Source: Actinomycetota bacterium
GTDB lineage: Bacteria; Actinomycetota; Acidimicrobiia; IMCC26256; PALSA-610
Direction: 5' to 3'
Assembly: GCA_005773635.1 (NCBI GenBank)
Contig: SXHN01000031.1
Span: forward strand, 26,463-90,462
Length of the DNA: 64,000 bases
Shown here: piece after piece, positions 58,169 through 64,000 of the stretch
Layout: each line of letters opens with the position of its first letter
Numbering within the stretch: position 1 is the stretch's first letter
Notes under the pieces: generated by a model
The model's input: the letters and a program-made list of their open reading frames with translations, nothing else
Database searches by the model: none
Told to the model about the DNA's origin: nothing
Translations under genes and position numbers: made by a program

Positions 58169-58821
58169 GAGCGCGCATCCAAGGCAGCTTGACGAATGCC
58201 CCTTGCAGCAGCCTGAGGATCAGGCGCTGCGAAGATGGCAGTTCCAGCAACCAAAATATCGACGCCTGCAGCAGCCGCCGCTGCCCCGGTTTCCGCGTTA
58301 ATCCCACCGTCTATTTCAATTTCGAACGACCGCCCGTGGTGATCCCGCCACGCGACCGCGCTCTTCACCTTGTCGAGAACTTCCGGGATAAACGACTGCC
58401 CACCAAAGCCGGTCTTGACGCTCATAATCAACAGAGTGTCGACGCGATCGAGAAACTTCTCAACTTCGCTCAACGGAGTTGCGGGCTCCAACGTCAAGCC
58501 GACTTTGCACCCCAAGTCGGCGATACGCCTCAGCAAGGAATCTGTGTCGCCAACCTCAACGTGCACCGTGATCCCATCGGCTCCTGCGGCCGCGAAGGCG
58601 TCCAACAGATCGCCAGGATTCGCCACCATGAGGTGACAATCCAAATACAGATCTGTCGCTTTGCGCAGCGACGCCACAACCGGCGACCCGATCGAAATAT
58701 TCGGCACGTAGTGGCCATCCATGGCATCAACGTGCAGCAAGTCAGCTTCCGAACCAACCGCCTTGATGTGGTCACCAAGATGGGCGAAATCAGCAGCGAG
58801 AATCGATGGCGCAATCTTCAT
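58165..58821 (-). CDS. rpe: ribulose-phosphate 3-epimerase
   Basis: A 218-aa TIM-barrel epimerase. MKIAPSILAADFAHLGDHI, LLHVDAMDGHYVPNISIG (metal His/Asp), LDCHLMV, LIMSVKTGFGGQSFIPEVL and EIDGGINAETG (second catalytic Asp) are all present. It interconverts ribulose-5-P and xylulose-5-P, linking to the tkt/tal/zwf genes elsewhere in the window. It follows rsmB after 27 bp in the metK-priA-def-fmt-rsmB-rpe cluster. Confidence 0.94.
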   Translation of the reverse strand: MKIAPSILAADFAHLGDHIKAVGSEADLLHVDAMDGHYVPNISIGSPVVASLRKATDLYLDCHLMVANPGDLLDAFAAAGADGITVHVEVGDTDSLLRRIADLGCKVGLTLEPATPLSEVEKFLDRVDTLLIMSVKTGFGGQSFIPEVLDKVKSAVAWRDHHGRSFEIEIDGGINAETGAAAAAAGVDILVAGTAIFAAPDPQAAARGIRQAALDARS

Positions 58822-58848
58822 CGCGTCAAACTAATTGTTTCGGCATCG

Positions 58849-60273
58849 CTACGAGGTGCGTTCCAGGATCAACACATACATGCCGTCGGTTGCCGCATCG
58901 TGAGGCAGGATGATCGCGCCGCGTCCCAGCGGCCGCCATGGCAAACTGGGCGGCGCAAGGGCAACGAAGTTAGGAAGTTCGGTGAGCGCCCATTCGTCGA
59001 TTCCGATCGTTTCGGCCCGACTCATTGTGCAGACGCTAAACACCACCCGACCCCCAATCTTTACAACTTCAGCGGAAGCTTGCAGCAGCGAGCATTGCAG
59101 CGCGGCGAGACTTTCAACTTGCTGGGGCTGCACGCGCCACCGCGCTTCCGGTCGGCGGCGCAGGACTCCAAGCCCACTACACGGAGCATCTAGCAACACG
59201 CGATCGAATGTGCCCGGCACAAAGCTCATCGCAACGCCCGACGCACACAACGCGTGTACCGAGTCGAGTTGCAGTCGCCCCGCCGCTTCGCGCACCAAGC
59301 GCAGTCGCGTCGCGTGCACATCGGCCGCGATCACAACGCCGTCATCGTTCATCCGCTCGGCCGCTGCACACGATTTACCACCAGGCGCTGACGCAACATC
59401 AAGAATAATTTCGCCTGGTCTCGGGTCGAGTAGCGCAACAATCGCTTGACTACCCTGATCTTGCGGGCTGGCGCGTCCATCGCGCACGGTGCGAAGCGCG
59501 CCAATATCACCAAACCCCTTGATAATCAGGGCCTCATCGATCAATGTGCCTCGTTCGATCGACCCCCCACGCTGTTCGAGCTCACGAATCACCGCGGCGG
59601 CATCACCGCGCATCGTGTTGATTCGCAACGTGACTGCACCGGGTTCATTCATCGCTTCGAGCGCAAGGCGCGCGTCGTCGGCTCCGAAATTACGCGTGAG
59701 TTCCTCGACAATCCAGTCGGGGTACGACAGATCAGTGGCCGCATCTTCAGCTTCCGGCCACGGCGGGCCACTACGACCCAGAGCACGCAGCACTCCGTTC
59801 ACATATTTTTGCGCACTCGGCGGAGTAGCGGCCACCGTTTCCATTACTGCCGCGTGCGGCGCGACCCCATTGACGAATTGATACGCGCCAACGCGCAACG
59901 CGGCGCGCACCGGCGGGTCGAGTTGCGACAGCGGACGCTTCGACAACGGTGCGAGTAGACCGTCGAGATACCGTTGCCTGCGCAGCGTGCCGTACACCGC
60001 GTCGGTCACCCAGTCTTTGTCGCGTTGCTCGAGCCGCGACCTACGCAACCGCACTGGTAGATCAACGTTCGCAAAGCTCCCGGTATCAGCGCGTACCAGC
60101 GCATCGATTGCAATAGACCGAGCATTCATGCGCCGTCGCGGCAGCGTCGGATCTTTGGGTACCTCGTCGCGACGAGATTGCCCCGCGTACTTGGTCCGTT
60201 TGGGTTTCTTATCAGCGCTACCGGGCCCACTGACACGTCGCCGCTGGGCCGCAGGTTGAGACTCCTCAGACAT
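58849..60273 (-). CDS. rsmB: 16S rRNA (cytosine-967-C5)-methyltransferase
   Basis: A 474-aa RsmB/Sun protein. The basic N-terminal tail (~1-48) is followed by a NusB-like RNA-binding domain (~50-185) and a RsmF-type methyltransferase domain. SAM motif I is ILDVASAPGGKSCAAAE. The catalytic Cys pair is in DAPCSGLGVLRRRPEARWR and VVFSVCTMSRAE. It methylates C967 of 16S rRNA. The start overlaps the fmt stop by 8 nt. ATG at codon 49 (MNARSIAIDAL) is an alternative start if the tail is not translated. Confidence 0.9.
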   Translation of the reverse strand: MSEESQPAAQRRRVSGPGSADKKPKRTKYAGQSRRDEVPKDPTLPRRRMNARSIAIDALVRADTGSFANVDLPVRLRRSRLEQRDKDWVTDAVYGTLRRQRYLDGLLAPLSKRPLSQLDPPVRAALRVGAYQFVNGVAPHAAVMETVAATPPSAQKYVNGVLRALGRSGPPWPEAEDAATDLSYPDWIVEELTRNFGADDARLALEAMNEPGAVTLRINTMRGDAAAVIRELEQRGGSIERGTLIDEALIIKGFGDIGALRTVRDGRASPQDQGSQAIVALLDPRPGEIILDVASAPGGKSCAAAERMNDDGVVIAADVHATRLRLVREAAGRLQLDSVHALCASGVAMSFVPGTFDRVLLDAPCSGLGVLRRRPEARWRVQPQQVESLAALQCSLLQASAEVVKIGGRVVFSVCTMSRAETIGIDEWALTELPNFVALAPPSLPWRPLGRGAIILPHDAATDGMYVLILERTS

Positions 60274-61180
60274 CGCGATTCACTCCATCAACATTCACTT
60301 CATTGCGCTTGCCCGAGCGCCAGGCCATTCCCGACATCGGGCGTTTACCGTTGGGTTGCACCTCATCAAGCAACAGGCCACCATCGCGGCAATTCAACAC
60401 CGCTCGTTTGCTGACAGCGCCGATTCCTGGAAGGTCGCGATCCACAACATGAGCGCCCAACACCTTTAATCGCTGGCCGTCAACGACCACCCACGCTCCT
60501 GGTTTCGGATTTCCGGCCCGCACAACGCGGGCCAAATCCCCAACCGGTCGATCCGTGTCCAAGCGAAATTCCTCAACCGAAAGCTTGTGTGCGTACACAG
60601 GATCTCCGACCTGCGGACGCGGATGCATTTTGGGAACCGCGTCAATGGATTCAACAAGCAACGACGTGCCAATGTCGACGAGCTGAGACCGGAGTTCTCC
60701 AGCGGTGACATTGTCACCGATCTCCAGACGCGCCTCAGCAAAGATTCCGCCAGTATCGAGCCCCGCTTCCATCGCCATCACCGCAACACCGGTTTCATGG
60801 TCTCCTGCAATGATTGCTCGTTCAACCGGCGCTGCACCACGCCACCGTGGCAGGAGTGAGAAATGTAGGTTCACGAAACCCGAACGAGTGGCCGCGAGCA
60901 ATTCGGGCGGCAAGATCTGCCCGAACGCGACCACAACGCCGAGTTGAGCCTCCAGAGCCGCGACTTCATCAATGATTTCAATACTTTTCTGGGGTGTGAC
61001 TACGCGAAGCCCCAATTCTTGCGCACACAGTTTCACGGGCGTCGCCAGAAGCTCACCGCCGCGTCGACCTCGCCGTCGATCGGGTTGAGTCACAACCAAC
61101 GCAACGTCATCGCCGTTGGCGACCAATGCTCGCAGCGGCGTGACTGCATCAGCCGGTGACCCAAAATAGACGATACGCAT
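60266..61180 (-). CDS. fmt: methionyl-tRNA formyltransferase
   Basis: A 304-aa enzyme that formylates initiator Met-tRNA. MRIVYFGSPADAVTPLRALVANGDDVALVVTQPDRRRGRRG opens the Rossmann domain, and VVAFGQILPPELLAATRSGFVNLHFSLLPRWRGAAPVERAIIAGDHETGV has the catalytic N-L-H-x-S-L-L-P region. The C-terminal OB domain closes it. It is paired with def 20 bp upstream, which removes the formyl group after translation. Confidence 0.94.
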   Translation of the reverse strand: MRIVYFGSPADAVTPLRALVANGDDVALVVTQPDRRRGRRGGELLATPVKLCAQELGLRVVTPQKSIEIIDEVAALEAQLGVVVAFGQILPPELLAATRSGFVNLHFSLLPRWRGAAPVERAIIAGDHETGVAVMAMEAGLDTGGIFAEARLEIGDNVTAGELRSQLVDIGTSLLVESIDAVPKMHPRPQVGDPVYAHKLSVEEFRLDTDRPVGDLARVVRAGNPKPGAWVVVDGQRLKVLGAHVVDRDLPGIGAVSKRAVLNCRDGGLLLDEVQPNGKRPMSGMAWRSGKRNEVNVDGVNRDV

Positions 61181-61200
61181 CCGCGAAATCCCTGGACGCG

Positions 61201-61716
61201 CTAGAGCGCGTTCCGCTTGCCATTGTCGATCGCGTCGCCACGCTCACGCCACTGCTTTAATGCGAGTTTGCGATCGGCGCGTTCCATGCGGTCAAACATC
61301 AACACGCCATCAAGATGATCGATCTCGTGTAAGAAACACCGCCCGAGCAATTCATCACCTACGACAATGATCTCATTGCCGTCGAGATCGTTGGCCTGAA
61401 CGGTGATGAGTTTCGGTCGCGCAATCTCAAATGACAAACCCGGGATCGACAAGCAGCCCTCTTCGTAGGTCCATTCGCCTTCACTCGCCACGACTACAGG
61501 GTTCAGCAATACTTCGGGGCCATCTCCAACGTCGTATACGAAAAATCGCTGCTCAATGCCGACCTGCGGCGCGGCCAAACCGACGCCCGACGCGTCGTAC
61601 ATTGTGTCGAACATCGCATCGACGACGTTGACGAATTTGCCATCCACATCGACCACTGGCGCGCTCTCCCGTTTCAAAACGGGATCGCCGAAAACGCGGA
61701 TCGGGTACGTGGCCAT
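61201..61716 (-). CDS. def: peptide deformylase
   Basis: A 171-aa metallo-deformylase with all three motifs: GVGLAAPQ, EGCLSIPG (metal Cys) and HEIDHLDG (two metal His and the catalytic Glu). It removes the formyl group from nascent proteins. Length and motifs are those of the type 1 enzyme common in actinobacteria. It lies between priA and fmt. Confidence 0.95.
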   Translation of the reverse strand: MATYPIRVFGDPVLKRESAPVVDVDGKFVNVVDAMFDTMYDASGVGLAAPQVGIEQRFFVYDVGDGPEVLLNPVVVASEGEWTYEEGCLSIPGLSFEIARPKLITVQANDLDGNEIIVVGDELLGRCFLHEIDHLDGVLMFDRMERADRKLALKQWRERGDAIDNGKRNAL

Positions 61717-61755
61717 CGGCGGCCCACGCTACCCGTCTCAACGACCATTTCCCGC

Positions 61756-63474
61756 CTAGAGCCTCGGCGGGTCGACCGAGACCCGAAGCTTGCCAAGTGC
61801 TCGACCCGCGGCCACGCTGATCGACAGCGCCGCGGCCAATGCAACGGCGTCTCGCGCATGTACCAGCAGTCGCTCAGGGTCACGGTCGAAGCGAAGCTCG
61901 GGGTCGGTCACGCTCACAGCGGCGAGTTGTAGCGCACATTCCTTGAGTGCGACCTCCTCGCCACGCACTTCGGCGATCGCTGCGAACGGTGGCAAGTCGT
62001 AGAGTCGACGCCTGCTCAACTCGTTGGCAACGAATTCTGCGTGATCTCCGCCGCATACCACCCGAACTACTTCGTGATCAGGGTCGTGTGTCTGAATCAG
62101 CACCCGGCTCGATGACCGCGGTCGCCCGGACAGCACGTGCGCCGCCCGCACAACCAACCACAGCGCTTGCTCGTTCGCACGGTACCGAGCTGCGTAGAGT
62201 TCGGAGTCGAAATCGATGAATGCCACCAACGTCGGCTTGCGACGACGGATCTCGCGTCGATGCAACACCGCTTCAGTACCGACCAACACCGCGGCGTCTG
62301 GCGCATCGGCTGCTCCCGCATCGACCGCACTCACGGCAATTCCTCCGAGCCGCAACGACAAGTGCGAAGCAACGCGTTGCACGCCCGCCGCTAACACCTT
62401 GAGTTTTGTCGCGCCACAATGCACGCAAAATGACGGCCGAATTTCGATGTCGTTTGGCGTGTCGTGGTCCCAGAGTGGTTTGCCATTCGCATCCCATCGC
62501 GTGAGAGAATGACACGACGCACAGCGTAAGAGACGCACGCCCCCACGGCGATTCAGAACCAGCACCGCGAGCTCATTGCGATCAATGCACGACCGCACGG
62601 CGTCCGTCAACTCGTCGCTAATGCTGCCCGCGGTTGGGTCGGTGGCCCGCATGTCGATTACTTCGACACGGGGCCAACCATCCGCTTCGGCCTCCTTGGC
62701 GACGGTGACGACGCGATCGCTGCGAAATACTGCGGTCGCCGTTGGCGTTGGTGATACCACCACAGTGAGCGCGCCACATGAGTCAGCGCGTTCGCGCAAC
62801 ACGTCGCGAGCGTGCCAGGTGGGTGACCGCTCCTCTTGCAAGGCTTCGTCGGCATCATCCAGCACAATCGCCCGACGCAGATCAGGTACGGGAGCGAACG
62901 TCGCCATTCGCCCGCCCACCACGACACATTCACCACCGGCGGCAATTCGCCAGGCTTCTGTAAGTGCCGCACGAGATTCGTCGGAATGCAGCAATGCGAC
63001 CCGCACACCTTGCGCATTCAACCAACGCGAAAATGCTTGGGCCCGTGACCCGTCAGCAGTCAGCACGATCGTCGACCCCGAAGACGCTGCAAGCCGAGCA
63101 ACGAGCCGTCGCCGATCGAAGCGAGGTGGCCAGCGGACAACCACCAAACCGTGACCATCCACACGCGCCGAAACCCCGTCGGCGCAAGATTCAACAGCGT
63201 CCGCGGGCGGTGCGAATACCAGCTCTGGAAGCGCATCGTTGCGCCGGACGAAACCAGGCGCCACGTTGTTGAGCGGCGACGCGGCGCGCAGCAGCGGCAC
63301 CAGGGGCCCTGAGTAGCGGTGTGCAACAAGCTCAGCGAGTTCGATCACCGACGGAGGCGGACCCGCCGACGACACCGCGAGTAGCGGCCGAAGCTTGGCG
63401 GGGTTGACGTCGCTCACCACATGGTCAGCGACCACCCAACCGCGAACTCGGCGACCATGCAGGGCGATACGCAC
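61756..63474 (-). CDS. priA: primosomal protein N' PriA, actinobacterial helicase-deficient type
   Basis: A PriA-like protein of 572 aa or more. The Walker A motif is lost (ASSGSTIVLTADGSR in place of G-x-G-K-T), while LDDADEALQEERSPTWHARDV keeps the shape of the PriA motif II region. Only four Cys of the zinc domain remain (RCASC, FCVHC). This matches the 'probable replication restart protein PriA' of actinobacteria. The first canonical start is GTG 63474, but PriA-like coding (CRVLPDVIAVERAFDYIVGD) continues upstream to about 63570, where the only plausible start is ATT. The true 5' end is therefore probably 63570. Confidence 0.85.
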   Translation of the reverse strand: MRIALHGRRVRGWVVADHVVSDVNPAKLRPLLAVSSAGPPPSVIELAELVAHRYSGPLVPLLRAASPLNNVAPGFVRRNDALPELVFAPPADAVESCADGVSARVDGHGLVVVRWPPRFDRRRLVARLAASSGSTIVLTADGSRAQAFSRWLNAQGVRVALLHSDESRAALTEAWRIAAGGECVVVGGRMATFAPVPDLRRAIVLDDADEALQEERSPTWHARDVLRERADSCGALTVVVSPTPTATAVFRSDRVVTVAKEAEADGWPRVEVIDMRATDPTAGSISDELTDAVRSCIDRNELAVLVLNRRGGVRLLRCASCHSLTRWDANGKPLWDHDTPNDIEIRPSFCVHCGATKLKVLAAGVQRVASHLSLRLGGIAVSAVDAGAADAPDAAVLVGTEAVLHRREIRRRKPTLVAFIDFDSELYAARYRANEQALWLVVRAAHVLSGRPRSSSRVLIQTHDPDHEVVRVVCGGDHAEFVANELSRRRLYDLPPFAAIAEVRGEEVALKECALQLAAVSVTDPELRFDRDPERLLVHARDAVALAAALSISVAAGRALGKLRVSVDPPRL

Positions 63475-63587
63475 GATGGCGCCGACACAAACGTCGGGGC
63501 CTTGGACATCACCGACGATGTAGTCGAAGGCCCGCTCGACGGCAATGACATCGGGCAGGACTCGACAAATGCGTTGGAAAGCAAGCG

Positions 63588-64000
63588 TTATGCGAGTGCC
63601 TCGGCGGCCTTGCGCATCTGCGAGGCGTACGGCTCAGTGTTTTCCCAAGTGAAACCAGCAATGGCAGCTTCGGCGGCGGTGTCGGTGCGACCGAAGTGAC
63701 CGTAGGCAGAGGTGCGATGGAAGATCGGGCGACGAAGATCTAGACGCGCAATCAACGCGGCAGGACGCATATCGAACGTTTCCTTCGCCAATTGCTCAAC
63801 CTTTTCCGGCGCGATTTCCGACGTGCCGAAGGTGTCGACCATGATCGACATCGGACGGGCCACACCAATCGCATAGGCGACCTGCGCCTCACATCGCTTC
63901 GCAATTCCTGCAGCCACGACGGTCTTAGCGATTTGGCACACGGCGTAGGCAGCGGACCGGTCAACCTTGGTCGGGTCCTTACCGGAAAATGCGCCTCCAC
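63588..64000 (-). CDS. metK: S-adenosylmethionine synthetase, C-terminal part (cut by window edge)
   Basis: The last ~137 residues of MetK. The sequence reading in from the edge ([27 protein letters not shown]) is the conserved C-terminal catalytic segment with the K-D[10 protein letters not shown] motif. It is followed by [22 protein letters not shown] and FGHFGR-like AYGHFGR. The enzyme makes SAM from Met and ATP. Its stop lies 17 nt from the inferred ATT start of priA, which may be translated by coupling. Confidence 0.95.
   Translation of the reverse strand, partial: GGAFSGKDPTKVDRSAAYAVCQIAKTVVAAGIAKRCEAQVAYAIGVARPMSIMVDTFGTSEIAPEKVEQLAKETFDMRPAALIARLDLRRPIFHRTSAYGHFGRTDTAAEAAIAGFTWENTEPYASQMRKAAEALA

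Overview
The window most likely comes from an actinobacterium of the Acidimicrobiia/Ilumatobacter type. This is inferred from gene content, not from a database search. It carries a Pup-proteasome locus (arc, dop, pup), an actinobacterial helicase-deficient PriA in a metK-priA-def-fmt-rsmB-rpe-rib cluster, many acyl-CoA, LLM-flavin and amidohydrolase enzymes, very dense gene packing with many 4-nt start/stop overlaps, and a GC content that looks like the high 50s by eye. No rRNA, tRNA, CRISPR array, integrase or transposase was recognised.

Layout. 0-8 kb: the end of an LLM-class oxidoreductase, small enzymes, an AHSA1/ArsR pair and a MarR gene, the last two with palindromic operator candidates, then an amidohydrolase-nitronate monooxygenase pair and a LigD-type polymerase coupled to a VOC protein. 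8-19.6 kb: a biotin-dependent acyl-CoA carboxylase divergent from an acyl-CoA dehydrogenase and TetR, a secreted trypsin with Calx-beta domains, an SDR, an OYE/dienoyl-CoA reductase-like flavoprotein and a Tat-exported amidohydrolase. 19.6-24.8 kb: the pupylation locus (arc, a strange acid-free Trp/Arg-rich protein, dop, pup ending in GGE) plus a ferredoxin. 24.8-30.5 kb: a tightly overlapping minus-strand block with a split ADP-forming acyl-CoA synthetase, a holin-like protein, two small membrane proteins, TtuB-like sulfur carrier, TtuA-like tRNA thiolase, TrmI and a MarP-like protease, closed by a strong hairpin.

30.5-52 kb: paired 38-bp palindromic repeats, an acyl-CoA ligase, a GH84-GT2-NagA amino-sugar operon, a FIST sensor, pentose-phosphate genes (tkt, tal, zwf) around a methyltransferase-Mug fusion, two epoxide-hydrolase-like proteins, a TetR remnant and hyuB/hyuA, the latter with in-frame repeat DNA at its 5' end. 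52-64 kb: a degenerate cold-shock-domain gene, hisG, the riboflavin operon ribD-ribE-ribBA-ribH under an FMN riboswitch, a second pair of the 38-bp repeats, mog, rpe, rsmB, fmt, def, priA and the C-terminal part of metK.

How the parts fit together. The most coherent candidate system is the 19.6-27.6 kb region. Two unrelated protein-tag or sulfur-carrier pathways (Pup and TtuB) lie almost side by side, together with TrmI, whose m1A58 product is known in Thermus to promote TtuA/TtuB thiolation of T54. The acid-free protein between arc and dop is the most unusual single gene. The 38-bp paired repeats and the repeat-derived N-terminus of HyuA are two further signals that ordinary annotation would miss.
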